Source: Glandiceps talaboti (taxonomy: Eukaryota > Hemichordata > Enteropneusta > Spengelidae). From it: DNA of 64,000 nt. How positions within the stretch are numbered: the stretch's first letter is position 1; the number at the start of each line of letters is the position of its first letter. The DNA is taken from assembly GCF_964340395.1 (NCBI RefSeq), contig NC_135564.1:3774861-3838860 (forward strand). The letters are read 5' to 3'. The notes beneath the pieces were generated by a model. It was given only the letters and a program-made list of their open reading frames with translations. It was not told the DNA's origin and did no database searches. Below, piece by piece: positions 22,230-60,962 of this stretch. Position numbers and translations under genes: made by a program.

Positions 22230-25200
22230 TCAATTTTTTGTTTTGTGTTTGTGTTTTCTTTTATGTTTAGACTTTCTCTTGTCTCTGTGTTTCTTTTTCT
22301 CTAGAATGTTTGTTTTCTCTGTCTTGTCTTTTGGAATCCTATGCTCTCTTTTAGAAGACATGTTTTTCTGTCTTTTCCTCCTGTGTCTGTGATCAGATGA
22401 TTTGGCATCAACATCGCTGTCTTCAGTGTCTGTGGTAGATGAATCTAATAACGCCTGCAGTTGTTTTATTCTGTAAAGAAAAAAATGAAATTGAAAAGAA
22501 CACTCAATAGTCTGATTGGTGATTTCTCGCTATCAAAACATTTCTGAAAATAGCAATCAATATTTTACTGACTGCAGTATTGTACAGGGGAAGTTTTTGT
22601 CTTTGAACTGAAAATATGGAGTGCATACTTTAGTAGTTCTTCATTGCGACAACTCATATTTACACCACTGGTTAAGTGGTGCTTGAAATATGAGTCAAAA
22701 CATTCCATATTGCTATTATTACTCCCAATTTTTCAGAAATTATGCTTGAGGAGGTATAACTATTACATTGTATATTATTCCCTAATATTTTTATTTTGTT
22801 CTACCAGAAAATATTTGTGACTTACGGGTTTTGTCACTACTCACCTACCAACTTGTAGTGACAAGTCCCCTCATGATTTCCTTGGCTGAATGAAGAAACT
22901 ATTGGGGGAATGATACAGGTGTATGATAGACCAATTAATATTCAATATATCGATCACAAAATCAAATCATAGAACAACAACTTACCTCTCCTCTTTTTTC
23001 TTCATTCTGTTTTTCAGGATATAGTCATGCATAGGATCTTCATGTGTCTACAATAGAAATATAAAGATAAAGACATGATTCATTATAGTAAATTATACAC
23101 ACGTTTCCAATCCAATAACAACATCCCGGATATTTTGTTTGGTTAATCAGACTTTTAATGAACAAAATACACATACTAGGAAAGGAAGTATATTGTCAAT
23201 ACTGCGATTCTTTTAAGATGCTTTCATGTTTTGGAAATATAACAATGAGAATCATTGTTGCAAAATTTACTATATATTCCCAACACATAATTCAACTGAT
23301 ACATAATAAAATATGATGACCGTAACATTACACTGGCATTTTGCAGAAACTGGCAACTCTAAAACATTCAAATATCATGTGTTCATAATGTCTATCACTT
23401 ACCACTCTAAAGTTTTCAATGACTGCATTGCCTTTTTTGAATAGTGGGCATTCTCTGTCACCAGTTCTATGTCCATATGCTTTACACCTCCAACCTACAG
23501 TGATGGGAAAGGAAAAGTCCATTTTCACTTTCTCAGAACTGAAGGATGAAATTAAGTGAATGGCAAAATACATGTACCCAGGTTTCATATACACCCACAA
23601 ACACACACACACACACACCCACAAACACACAAACACACACATGTATATACATCATCATGTAAGATAAATGGGCAAGGATTGAAATCACTTGTATAATCAA
23701 ACTGGTACAAAAATGTATTAAATGTAAGATGAAAAAATGGAAAACATAATTAACAATAGTATGCACACAATACTCCATACTTTGCTTTCAACGCTGAGAC
23801 ATAAATTACAAAGGTTATATACACAAGTAGTTCTCCTTAGTAAAGACCACTGAGAGTTTGATCTGTCCTGTCAACGAGCCTCATCAGAATGACAATTAAA
23901 TGCATATTGTTACTGCTGGCCTCTACATTGAATTGCTAATACAAATGTATGTTTAAGTAATAATTTTTTTATCTATCAAACTGATTAAAATTTTTGGCCA
24001 ACACTGACCCATCACTTTGTAAGTGTTACTTGAATCATGTCTTTATCACATTTTTAGAACGAATCCATGAAGTACACATTTTACACAAATTCAATATAGT
24101 ACATATTTCACTATTTTATTCTGAAGACAACACAAAGTACTGTACATACATTTCATGACTTTGACTTCTTTGCCTAAAGGCATCCACAGTCCTTTGGTAG
24201 GAGCATTAGCTAAGAACTGTCGAGCATTTCGATTTTCTGGCCGATCAGGAATACTATCTTCAGGACGTTCTTCTCTTTTCTAAAATAATTACACATTAAT
24301 ATAATATTGCATCAATTAGGGCTTGAAATTAACTTTTTTCATTTGGTAGTCCTAGTGGACTACCAATTTCAGAAATTGGTAGCCCAAGGATTGTGATCTG
24401 TAGTCCCATATTCCTGAACTGAAAACAGATTTTCTCTATTGGAAATATGTGTGTTATTAAAATACTTTCATGTCCATAAATCTTCCATCCTCATCACATA
24501 ATCAGTGGTAGTCTGAATGGGCTACCAGCTGCAAATTATTGTAGCCCCATGACAAGAATTGGTAGTCTGCGGGCATGGGACTACTGTTAATTTCGAACCT
24601 GTCAATGATCAACTATTGTAGTCCTGACAACTTCAAAGAACATAATTACATACAAAAATTGAAAGAGAAAATTGGATATCAACAAAACTTCACTCTATGA
24701 GTCTAGACTCTGTCTCTGACTAGCTTTCACTTGTTCACACAGCATCAACATTACACACTGTATTACTTACAGTAAAACTACTCTGTTAATGGAATTACTA
24801 ATGTTAATAATCACTTTTCAGTTCTCTCTAAATTACTATAAATATATCTACATGCTATGATAAGATGCATAACTTGTCACTATACATTTCTCTGGCACCC
24901 AAAACCATACTGGGTCTTCCAAAAAAGAGATACTCTGAATGCCAATATGTATAATATACTAGTATTACCATAGTAGCTAGCAATGTCATTCTACCACTTA
25001 CTCACTATACATTCAAATCTTCCTACACCAGCAATTCAAAGGCAAAAGGAAAACATATTACATGTTACATGTCAATGGCTGTAAAGATATTTACCTTGAT
25101 TAGTCCAGGTGGTGCCTTACCATAACTGTAATAAATAGGAAAATAGAACAATATTGGATCAGGGTTTGAGATATACATTGTATTCGGAGGTCTCCCATTA

Positions 25201-25692
25201 TACCACCTACATGCTCCAATTTCTGAAGACATCACTGAGACCCAAATGCCCCAATGCAAGTGTTCAAAATAAAGCATTGTTTTCTTAATTTTAAATAGTG
25301 AGTGGATCTATTGCTGTAATAAATTTATTTAACTGAAGTGGCGCCGGGGGAAGAGAAGTATTTGGCCAAGTTATGCTGATATTATGGATAAAAGAACGCT
25401 TTAAACGCTTGGGCGTATCACTAGCTGTCGTGCGCTTGGCGTAATGGTATCACTGTCAGGGCAAAATCAAAACAAAACTTTGAATCATGAATGTCGCTGC
25501 TGAGCACTTCCGGTTGTATATTTTATCTATTTAAAGGAGCACCTGACAATTTATCTGGTAGTACTTGGGCCCAACACTTCTTGCCCACATCGTCTGCTGA
25601 CTGAATACTTACAAAGTGTCAAAATGTCTCAATTTAGACGTTAAATTGTCATCTTCGTTAGAAGAGCGTCTCTTTCGCTTGGAAGTCGCCAT
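22230..25692 (-). CDS. RP9: RP9 (PAP-1 type splicing-associated protein), 6 exons, 211 aa
   Basis: RP9 is a nuclear protein linked to pre-mRNA splicing (a PIM1 kinase partner; mutated in retinitis pigmentosa 9). Coding exons 5' to 3': 25692-25613, 25125-25095, 24279-24150, 23494-23403, 23047-22986, 22470-22230 (TGA at 22232-22230). The frame closes at 636 nt; human RP9 is 221 aa. Signature segments: YGKAPPGLIK, NARQFLANAPTKGLWMPLGK, the zinc knuckle CWRCKAYGHRTGDRECPLF (CX2CX4HX6C), and ENFRV…HEDPMHDYI. The C-terminus is a Lys/Arg/His-rich tail (KHKRKHKHKTKN) typical of speckle proteins. The start codon sits in aagATGGCGAC, which is also a YY1-type promoter element. RP9 is head-to-head with OSGEP. 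Confidence 0.95.
23585..23642. repeat. (CA)n microsatellite in RP9 intron
   Basis: Interrupted cacacaa/cacacac run immediately upstream of the zinc-knuckle exon. The frame through it (Cys-Val rich) is not coding. Confidence 0.9.
24319..24600. mobile_element. MITE-like element in RP9 intron 2
   Basis: About 280 bp with terminal inverted repeats: gggcttgaaattaac at the left and gttaatttcgaacct at the right (reverse complement aggttcgaaattaac). It is flanked by tcaatta (24312-24318) and tcaatga (24602-24608), a possible degenerate target duplication. The interior repeats ggtagtc/gactacc words several times. No coding capacity. Confidence 0.6.
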
Positions 25693-26336
25693 CTTGAACT
25701 GGCGAGCTGTAAATACGACCTCGTTCAGAATAGTTAAAATATTCATGATAAAAATATCAACATTCGACACTTTTTTGACCATTTATAACTCTTTTAACAT
25801 TTAACTTTAATAATTAAAAATAGTATATATAATAGTCTGCATAATTTTATATTTGTTTGGTCATTTTTTCAACTTCTTGTTCGAGGACAGGATAAACTTT
25901 TAACCTTTCACCTTTCCTGCTCCACATTGGTCGAGTTTTTGGACCCAGTGTTCCTAGATCTGCATCTTCTGCCTTGTCGACATGTGATTTATTTACCCAT
26001 CTTTTCGCAAAGGTATGTATTTGAAAGAAAAAGAAAGAAATACATTCTATATATCACTGAATGCAGGTGGAAGTCCGAAGACTCTATTTTGACTTGCTTT
26101 TCACAAGCATCAACTTCAAGTTGATCAACATCACTTTCACATTTCTAGTTGATGAAGGAATGTCACTGTTCTGTACATTATGTACAGTTATATTAAAGTA
26201 TAATGTTGATGAAATGGAACTCTACATGGAAACATTGTAACGATTATTTTAGTATTTTAAAAACAATCATGAAAATAAAGTTAAAGTATTAGCAACAACA
26301 ATAAGAAATTTGATGATGGTATAATTCCGTTAACAG

Positions 26337-26438
26337 TTTGTATGTATGTATGTATGTATGTATGTATGTATGTATGTATGTATGTATGTATGTATGTATG
26401 TATGTATGTATGTATGTATGTATGTATGTATGTATGTA

Positions 26439-26480
<42 letters not shown>

Positions 26481-26510
26481 TGCGTGTGTGCATGCATGCA
26501 TGCATGCATA
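26337..26510. repeat. (TATG)n-(TG)n-(CATG)n compound microsatellite
   Basis: About 27 TATG units (26337-26445), then TG repeats to about 26478 and four GCAT units (around 26490-26508). It lies in the OSGEP 5' UTR intron. The Tyr-Val-Cys-Met and Ile-His-Thr-Tyr frames over it are artefacts. Confidence 0.97.
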
Positions 26511-26600
26511 TGAAAGTCAAGCGCATATAGTGTCATCAACAGTTTTCAAGACATACTGATAAATACTACATAATAGATGTGTTTTTGTTTCAGATATTTT

Positions 26601-26630
26601 ATGTCAGCAAGAGATCCTACCGAACAGTAA
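26601..26630 (+). promoter_or_regulatory. Upstream ORF in the OSGEP leader (9 codons)
   Basis: In the leader exon that starts at 26594, ATGTCAGCA…CAGTAA encodes nine residues (MSARDPTEQ). It stops two bases before the OSGEP start codon at 26633. Such a tight uORF could dampen or re-initiate translation; no function is shown by sequence alone. Confidence 0.5.
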
Positions 26631-26632
26631 CC

Positions 26633-32869
<6,237 letters not shown>

Positions 32870-33909
32870 TTGAATGCAGCACTGAGTAAAACACACCTTG
32901 CTACTCATTTTGACCTTTTGACCTTAGAGAGTTGGTCACCATAGATGGAACATGTCTTTGATATCAGCACTATTTATCTAGATTCTCAGGAACATTTTGG
33001 CAACTTCATGATCATGATTTCAATCTCTTTCTGTACTGCTTATGGATAATTCTAGCTCCTGGTTAACATGTACAATGTCTAATTATTGGTATTTTAACAA
33101 TTTCAGTGAATAAATCGTGTTTGATCGCAAAATGATACTCCAGTTACAACTTGTACAGTTTTAACATTGCGACAACCTTCACTCAAGATTTGTACTTGCC
33201 ACTACACAGTTACAATGTCTTTTTATAAGTAACCAACCATTTTTTAGTGAATATCTTTGGTTATTTGATGAAAAAAATGTCCCAGTTCCAGCTAGTGTAG
33301 GTTTAAAATTGTTGTAAGAAATCACAAACTCAACATTCTTCAGAAAAAATTTCCTTTTTATTGAAGTGGCTGATAATATATACACTATATATTCTCTTAG
33401 TTCATGTACACACTAATTTTATAGAGAATTTCATTGAAACGAAATCTGGCAGAAATTTACAAACTATATTATCTTCAAATTCTGTTTCTACACCGAGTCC
33501 AATGAACACAGGATCGTTCCCATGGTAACAGAAATGTGAAATTTTTATTACAAAACTGTGCATGAAGATGTTGAAAATTTCTCACAGAAATTGAGATTTG
33601 ACTTCAAGATGTGTTTGAATCCTAATAATATCATGTTTTGTATCAGAGAAGTCATGCTTCAGTGTATAAACAGGCACTCAAAGAACCCCCCCCCACCTCC
33701 ATTCTACCCCCCTTTCATCACAATGAACCTATGATTCTAAGTTCACACACATTTGCTAAGCTTTTTAACTCAAAATGCTTTTCACTAGAAAACTCTGCAC
33801 AATATATGCATAGCATTTCATCTCACCACACAACAACTTAATCAAGTTTTCAATTTAACAAGTTAACGATCAAAACCTTGTTATCTTAGGATTCAAACAC
33901 AACAAAACA

Positions 33910-34215
33910 GTCTGAAAAATGCAAAGGTGGTGTATTACAAGTACGAGATTCGATATCAACAAAAGTTTGGAAAATGCAAAGGTGATGTATTACAAGTACG
34001 AGATTCGATATCAACAAAAGTTTGGAAAATGCAAAGGTGATGTATTACAAGTACGAGATTCGATATCAACAAAAGTTTTGAAAATGCAAAGGTGATGTAT
34101 TACAAGTACGAGATTCGATATCAACAAAACAGTTTGGAAAATGCAAAGGTGATGTATTACAAGTACGAGATTCGATATCAACAAAACAGTTTTGAAAATG
34201 CAAAGGTGATACAAG
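33910..34215. repeat. ~56-bp minisatellite, 6 copies
   Basis: Units of 55-57 bp carry aaaatgcaaaggtgatgtat and tacaagtacgagattcgata. The first and last copies are diverged and the inner four are nearly identical. Reading frames on the minus strand across it are repeat artefacts. Confidence 0.95.
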
Positions 34216-34479
34216 TACAAGATTTGACTTGAGTTTCAACAGATAATGCATAGGAAATAGAATCAACAACTATCTTAGAGTACTATATTTTTTTTAGAAA
34301 ATACCAGCAACTTCAGAGACATGACTGAGTAAATACAGTAAGTACATCAAAATGGAAATATTCTGAATTTTAATGAGAAAGTTTAACAAATAATGACTTC
34401 TTGTTGTTGTATAAATCAGACCTTATATGTACAATCTACAGGCAACAAATCCATTCAGTGAAAAGGAACTTTTACAGAA

Positions 34480-34830
34480 ACAGTGCCCTCTATCAGTACT
34501 GGTATGTGTCAGTCAGTCAGTGAAACTGAACTTTACATAAACTGCCCTCTATCAGTACTGGTATGTGTCAGTCAGTGAAACTGAACTTTACATAAACAGT
34601 ACCCTCTATCAGTGTATGCGTCAGTTGGTGAAACTGAACTTTACATAAACTGCCCTCTATCAACATATGGATCAGTCAATGAAACTGAACTTTACATAAA
34701 CAGTGCCCTCTATCAGTATATGCATCAATCGGTATATGTGCCAGTCGGTGAAACTGACCTTTGTATACATAGTGCTCACTATCAGCGTATATAGAGACAA
34801 TGAATGGGGCTTTTACAAAAAACAATGCCC
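34480..34830. repeat. ~55-75-bp minisatellite, about 6 copies
   Basis: Units contain gtgccctctatcagtactgg and gtgaaactgaactttacata with variable length. There is no coding potential. Confidence 0.9.
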
Positions 34831-36363
34831 TCTATCAATACCAATGAAATTCACTAATATATAGCATCATATGCATACACCTCCAGAGGGCAGTATTCAT
34901 CATAAAGGTCTCTTTCGGTGACCAACTTGATTCACGACTCTTTCATCTTCAGCCAAATGTAATGTTTGATGCTTTGACACAAGAATAACATGAGCCAAAT
35001 TTAGACTCCCTCCAAAGTACAGGCTACAAACACATTGAGTCTGTCTTCAAAGACTACGTACTCCATCTTCAAAAACTACACTCGCTAATCACAAAAGGTG
35101 TCTCTGTTTGCTTACTATCAATCTACACATACCTCTGATGATGTATCAAACAGTAATCAATCAATAAAACAAATTAAAACAAAACCTTTTCAGGAATAAA
35201 AGTGAGCCAACATCATATGTGTACATAACTATAAAGTATTATGAAAACGATTTGTCAAAAAAAAAAATATGAAAAATGGTGACGTTCTCATCAAACATTT
35301 TGAAAATTCTCTCTTTTTTTTAAAACTTTTTGTTTTGCATTTTAAATTCTGCCTACTTCCTGTAACTTCTCAAAATCACAATCTGGGTGCATATAACTTC
35401 AGGAGTGAAACAAAGTTTATTGTTTTTTTTGTGGTTTTTTTCACTGTGAATTCTTTTCACAGTAAGACATATACTATTGTATGAGATATAAAGTTGAAAT
35501 GTTCTTAGTTATATTAAAGTCTCTGATTATTTAGACTCTCTCTAAAATGTTTCCCCTAAAAGTCAAAATACAACCATCTGTATTTGTAGAATTAGTACAA
35601 ATGGCATTCTCTCTATCTGCCGAACTATACAGCTGCAAAGGTTGAAGGTCACAGTAGCAAAACAAACATTGCACAGACTAATTACACATATGTAGCTATC
35701 TCTTGCCTTTAATACTGTACCTGCTCAGTTAAGAGCACCCTCGTATATGGTAAAGAGTAACACTCTGTATTCTAATAACATGAGGCATTATTTGAACAGC
35801 GCCCCCAGTGAATACAATAGGGCTATTGAGAGAGTATCCTCAATGTACGATAACAGACTTAGTGATTGGAGTGCCCACACAGTGCAAAACATGTCAGATC
35901 ATTCATTGATCCTTAGTGTATGAAAAGGGTACGTTCAAAGTGCGCCCTCAGTGTGCACAAAAGGTCTATTCAAACAGTGCCCTAAGTATTTGAAAAGGTC
36001 TATTCTACTTGTGCGCTCAGTGTTTCTCTTCAAGCAGTGCCCTTACAACATACTAACACTATGAAGGTTTATTGTTTACTGAGATACATAATAATAAACT
36101 CAACGGTTTACTTGTAATATATTTGCATAGTTACCATGACAACTGAATATATTGAGGCTAAATAGTAAATTTCTTCAAGAGCATAGACTCTAGGGTCTAT
36201 GAACAGACTAAGAACACTGAAAATATGACATCACAGAAGTGTGTATAAACCATGCCCTACTGACTCGCTTCTCACTCACTACGTAACATTACATTGAGAT
36301 GCAAACCTTCTATGAACCCTATCAAATTGGTGCAACCATACTTTCATATATTCTTAATACTGG

Positions 36364-36717
36364 TAGTCTAGTTCCATGACGGACAGTATACACGTCTAGT
36401 CAAGCAAGTGACTCAAGGTGTTAATTGTGGTTTGACCACATAGTGAGAGAAGTGCGAACGGTGCATGTCAGTAGTAATCCATCACAAATTGACAGGCTGT
36501 CAAAAGTTTTTGATCTTTCTCATGTTTCTAGGACTGATATGATATGTCAGTCCAACCAGGACTCCACCTCCAGTCTGTTTAAACTAAAATCACCTGGGGA
36601 CACGACGGCGTCATCATGTTTATATGAACGCTGTTGGGGGAGCACATAATTCTGTGTAGGAGTCATGGGCTTGACCAGACGGTAAAAGGGTATATTGTCC
36701 GTCATGGAACTAGACTG
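36364..36717. mobile_element. 354-bp MITE with 9-bp target duplication (Mutator-like)
   Basis: The left end tagtctagttccatgacgg and the right end ccgtcatggaactagactg are inverted copies (~28 bp TIR, continuing into acagtata / tatattgt). It is flanked by a perfect 9-bp direct repeat TAATACTGG (36355-36363 and 36718-36726). A 9-bp duplication is the hallmark of Mutator-like elements. The interior is non-coding. Confidence 0.85.
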
Positions 36718-37254
36718 TAATACTGGGCAAGTCAACCCCTCTCACTCAAATAATTGAGGAGGAAACGACGAAAACTATTCTTAGGGGAAGGAGTGGAGGA
36801 GCATAGAGTGCTAACGAAACATTGTGCTGATCACAGTCTATTCAGACTTGTGGTCATCATTTCATTGTGCCTTGAGTTCAGAGGTCAACTTTCACAAGCG
36901 TGACTATTACACTTATAAACAGCATGCCTGATAATTAGAATTACACATTTTGTCTAGTACCTCAGTGTTTTTTCATCTTATCAATATTGCTGAATTTAAA
37001 TCTTATCTTTCATAAAAAAATAAATGCTGGATATTCGTGCTGGTTTTGGACAGCTGGGTATATGTATGTAGGACTCATGAATACTGCAGTGAGTTTATGA
37101 AATAGACACTTCTAAAATACCAAGTACAATTACAGTAGGATTTACCTTATCTGTAGATATAGGAAAGGTGAGTATCAATGTTCATGAAAGTAAACAGGTT
37201 AATTAGAAATATTTAGAAATACATCATAATTGACTTGAGAATATGTGGTGAGAA

Positions 37255-37775
37255 ATAACACCTGGGATATGAGATCATAACACCTGGTATATGATAATAT
37301 ACTCAATAGAAACACCTGGTATGTGAATAGAAACACCTGGTGTATGAAACTGTCCTCCACAAAACATCTGGTATATGAAATAGTAACACCTGGTATACTA
37401 TGCTGTGTACAATACTTAACTGAAACATTTGGAAATGAAAACGAAACACCTGGTATAGCCAACTATCTAGTCTGTATGGTATGCCAGGACAGAGTGCCCC
37501 CACACATCGATCAACCCCAGAAAGGAGGCCAGTGAGGGCGGAACAACATGACGTATCTTACAGTCTATCAACAAAAACACCTGGTATGTGAAATAAGCAA
37601 AACATTGTAAGTAAAACTACAGTTAACGGAAACACCTGGTATATGACACTAATGAACTACTACAACACCTGGTATGTGGAATAGGAACACCTGGTGTGCT
37701 GATTAGAAATGCTATATGGGCATTAAATAGAAATACTATTTCATAGAATCAAATGTAGAAACACCTGGTATGAAG
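37255..37775. repeat. Irregular array of ~13 'aacacctggtat' motifs (CACCTG E-boxes)
   Basis: Motif aacacctggtatatga or close variants occur near 37259, 37280, 37310, 37331, 37363, 37385, 37424, 37443, 37576, 37630, 37662, 37685 and 37760, separated by 20-130 bp of mostly unrelated AT-rich sequence. Most contain an exact CACCTG. A MITE copy (37468-37567) interrupts the array. Confidence 0.85.
37468..37567. mobile_element. MITE copy (tagtctgtatgg…cttacagtcta)
   Basis: 100 bp with ends tagtctgtatggtatgc and gacgtatcttacagtcta. Its interior, cacacatcgatcaacc… gaggccagtgagggcggaac, is shared with the copies at 53762, 62964 and 63076. No clear flanking duplication remains, so this copy is probably older. 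Confidence 0.7.
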
Positions 37776-38109
37776 GTATGCCGAATAGTATAGATGCAAT
37801 GAAGTAATTCAGCCCAAATGAAAAGTAGTGCAAATTGCTTTGTCTCAACACATACATAAAACATTGAAAATCACAAAAAATAAGTGATGAAATCTACAAA
37901 ATTGCCAGTAATGAAACAGATTTTCAGTTGATAAACTAGGCTTAATTTCATGTATAGCATTTAATATCAAACTCCACAGAATTATTTAATCTGCAAATGT
38001 CGTTGTTATAGTACTTTTCAAAATGGCAGTACATAGATTTCTACAGCAATGTCTTTACTTCGCATTACGGCCACAAATTTGAATGTTTACTAGTAATACT
38101 ACTTGTACT

Positions 38110-38300
38110 AATTTAGTTGCCATATATGAAATGGTCCATATATGGAAACATCATTGCCTTATATGGCATGAAATAATGTGCAATAGACACATTTCTACAG
38201 CAAAATTGCTACAAATTCAAATGTTTACCACTTTAACAATTTAGTTGCCATATATAGAAACTGCCCATATATGGAAATTTCGTTACTATATATGGAAACA
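38110..38300. promoter_or_regulatory. Cluster of CArG (SRF-type) boxes
   Basis: Three perfect CC(A/T)6GG sites: ccatatatgg at 38136-38145, ccttatatgg at 38157-38166 and ccatatatgg at 38265-38274. Near-matches follow tagttgcc at about 38118 and 38247, and tatatatgg words at 38283 and 38298. They sit about 0.9 kb downstream of the stop codon of a myosin-phosphatase-regulator gene. A ~125-bp duplication (tttagttgccatatat twice) built part of the cluster. Confidence 0.5.
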
Positions 38301-39172
38301 AAATATATGTATATGGAAATTCAAGATTTGCAAACCTACACTGTTATGGGAATCTGCGGCTAGGGTTTAGTTCCCAGTAAGTCTATATACTAGTATACAC
38401 CCTAAAAATATGGTGTCAGCCCTTAAAGGGTTAAGACAATTTACGGACAACTATGAAAAGTTCAAATCAAAGTGAAATGTCTGATAAAGAAAGCACTTCC
38501 TGATTATACTTCTTGGAACTTTATAGAGCAAAAATATAATCAAGGTACAAAAAGATGGGGAATATAAAATGGAGGAAAAACTGAACGACGAATATTCAGT
38601 TTGAATTTTTCAGATAATTGTCAATCATTTAATTCCAGGACTCTGTAGAGGAGAATATATTCCAGTCAAAACATTATGATTACTTATTTCTTGGGCTATC
38701 AGAAGTTCTTACAAAATATACTACATGTTGTGTTACGTCATTCCAACTGATGACGGATGTAACCAAAATGAAAAAAAAAAAATCCACGTCACTCCCAGCA
38801 AGCTGTGTATAAATGACATGTACACAGCCTCTGTTGATGATCAGCTGTACTGACATACATTGGAAAAGTATGAACTACTACCCTCACCAAGTACTGGTTA
38901 CAACATTCACACTCTTCCTTATAAAATTTTCACAAAAACTTAACAATATCAATGTAAATTTATTCCTGAAGAAGATTCTTACTTTCTTGTAAATGTTTTA
39001 ATCTCTTCAACGATAAATCTAAGAAAGAGAGAGAAATCATTATTTGAGAGGTAAGGATGAAAACGCTTGTAGATTTGAAAATTTGCTAAAGTTCAAAAAA
39101 ATATCACAAACTTGTTGAATAGAAATTCTAAAATAGAAATGACATGACTGTCACATGATTATCACATGATTA

Positions 39173-58581
<19,409 letters not shown>

Positions 58582-60962
58582 CTATTTTTAGTTTTTAAAT
58601 CATTAAAATACCTTGTAGAAAATCAGACATTATAAATGATTAACAATGGTTCCACATATGGAAACTTGTCTAAAAAACACCTTTTACTTTTTGATATATC
58701 TGAAAAAAATCCCATGAAGGACCTACCATTGGAAAGTTTTTGTGAATAAACTTTTGATTGTAATCAGACTTTGTTTCATCATTCTACTCAATGCTCTCCT
58801 CAAGTTCTCATACAAACACCACCTGGTACCAGTACTTCAACATCTGGTGCCTGTACTCCATAGATAGATACACTGATTCTAGTTTTTACAACAAATCTAA
58901 CAAATTACTACAATTATACAGTGGAGCAAAATGAATGCTCTGCTGCATGTAGAGTCTGCATTTCTTAGTTATCAAGTTTTGTAAGTTAAAAATAGGTCCC
59001 AGGAGTAATTTTAAGAAATGAGTTTCAGTATCCAGGGTTTGGACAGGATGCCTATGACTGTGCCAATTAAATTCCAAATTGACATTTATATATTAAATAC
59101 AAGTTAATATGTACATCTATGGCTTGTAGTTTCATTTTGCAAGACATCATGACTCATGTCTAGGGCACTATAAAGGTACATGTACACATGGGTCACTCAC
59201 TACAATCACAATTATCAAGTAAAAACGATACACAAGGTTTCATCACTCTGTGGTCTCGCAACGTTGGTCACACACATTATTTACAAATGTCACGACTCTT
59301 GTAAAATGAGAGTGTGTTTTGCAATGCCAGTAACTTTTACTGAAATCAAATAACATTGTACTCCCAAGACATCGTATACCCCAGACACTGCTCACTAAGT
59401 TAATATAAACTCCAAAACAGTTCAGAGTGCACTTGATCTGAATAAAATCGAATGGTGAGAATGCTTTAATTGGTTTTATTTACCATCTTTTATTGCATCT
59501 CGTCCTGTCCGCATGATAGGTTATGTCTCCTGGTGATTGCCTCTCTTCTCACTGATTCCTTGACTAAACACTTCAGCAGAGAAGATTTCAATGGAATCTC
59601 CACAGGGATTTCCATAGGCATTGGTTCAGATGTGAGAAGAAAAGCAATCGGCCGGAAGACTCAGCCAGGCATACAAAAAGGCAGTGCATATCTCAAAACC
59701 ACAAGTCTTCATTTCTCTGATTTCATTCAAATTTACAACTGAAATTGCTTCATTGACTTTTTTAGGTAGTCAGACAACCACTCCTTACATTATCTACTAG
59801 TAACTAACCTGGACATGCTTCATAGTCATTCATGAAGACTAATGTACAGTCATGTATATGATTCAGTACAAAAAACTTCAATATTTAGCATAGTCTGCTT
59901 GGTGCCACTTTACTTTCTCATCATGGGTACAGTATTTGTATATTCAACACATGCATTTGGGTAGGGGTAGAGTGTGCAGATGTTGGCTGAACCTTAATAA
60001 CTTAAAGTTCTATATTTTCAATTTTTAAAAAAAAACAACGTTACGTTTGTTCATTTTCAACAGTTCCTTTGCAAGGAATTCGCATCAATCAACTGACATC
60101 AGTAGGTATAGAGTACTCTAAACAAAGCTATTACATGGGTTTTTGAGGCCCTGGAGAAAAGAGTATGAAAATGAGACGCCTCAATTTCTTATATTCCACT
60201 CATAAATAATATTAAATTGCTTACAAATTTTCCCTTGAGTGCTCTAAGGCATTGTACTGTGATGGATAATGTAATTCCTTCAAAGTTCATACTAAAACAG
60301 AAGTCATGATGTGTGACTGTTAGACTAAGTGCAGGATACTCTGGGTATTTTCCCAATGCTTGCAATATTTTCTGTGACCAAATGCAACTAAAAATGCGAC
60401 AGAAAACACTGTAAGAACATATCTGCTTCAAGTCGTATGGTACCCTGAATTTTTACTACCTCTGACACTTACATACCAAAGAGTTCTGTTATCATTGAGA
60501 TATCATATGTTTATCTGAAATCACAAATTTCATGACAATATTATTTGCTCAATGTGATCATTTTGTGTACATGGAATGCTCATTTGCATACAGATTTGCA
60601 ATCATCTTTTCTGTAATTACACTGCAGAGTAACTGCAAATACTATGCATGCAAATAACTTTTATCAATTGTATTCCAAATAAAATTTGCTTGGATATCAT
60701 GGTGTGTTCCCCAATAGTCTTAAATTTTCATGCTGTGTTTCCTTCTCAGATATAATCCAAATCATTTATAGCCTGGCTTGTAAAGGAAATGAGACTTTCT
60801 GCTGATAACTCTTGATAAATTTAAATGGAAATTAATATCGTCACTACTTTCCTATATCCTCTGGTAAACTGTGTCTCCTTTAATTTACTTCAAAATCATC
60901 AGATTTGTGATGGAAATATGTATTTAGTGATCATATGTCAATTCTCTCTCTCTCTCTTGTTC

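Larger units (their letters stand above)
25693..26632. promoter_or_regulatory. Shared bidirectional promoter and OSGEP 5' leader region
   Basis: RP9 (minus) and OSGEP (plus) start codons are 940 bp apart and divergent. A candidate OSGEP first-exon donor, cgcaaag/gtatgt, is at about 26011, which would leave only ~300 bp for both promoters. The OSGEP leader resumes after an acceptor at 26592-26593. In the intron between lie the TATG microsatellite and unremarkable AT-rich sequence. Confidence 0.55.
32870..39172. other. Intergenic region between convergent OSGEP and PPP1R16-type gene
   Basis: OSGEP 3' UTR to about 33130; the minus-strand gene's 3' UTR probably ends near aataaa read at 38964-38959. 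The 5.8 kb between has no gene. It holds three short tandem arrays (33910-34215, 34480-34830, 37255-37775), a degenerate set of 'gtgccct' repeats (35790-36050), two small transposons (36364-36717, 37468-37567) and a cluster of CArG boxes (38110-38300). Confidence 0.7.

Noticed and set aside
25430-25475. tRNA-like A box (tggcgtaatgg) in RP9 intron 1
   Set aside because: No matching B box or acceptor stem follows; not a tRNA gene.
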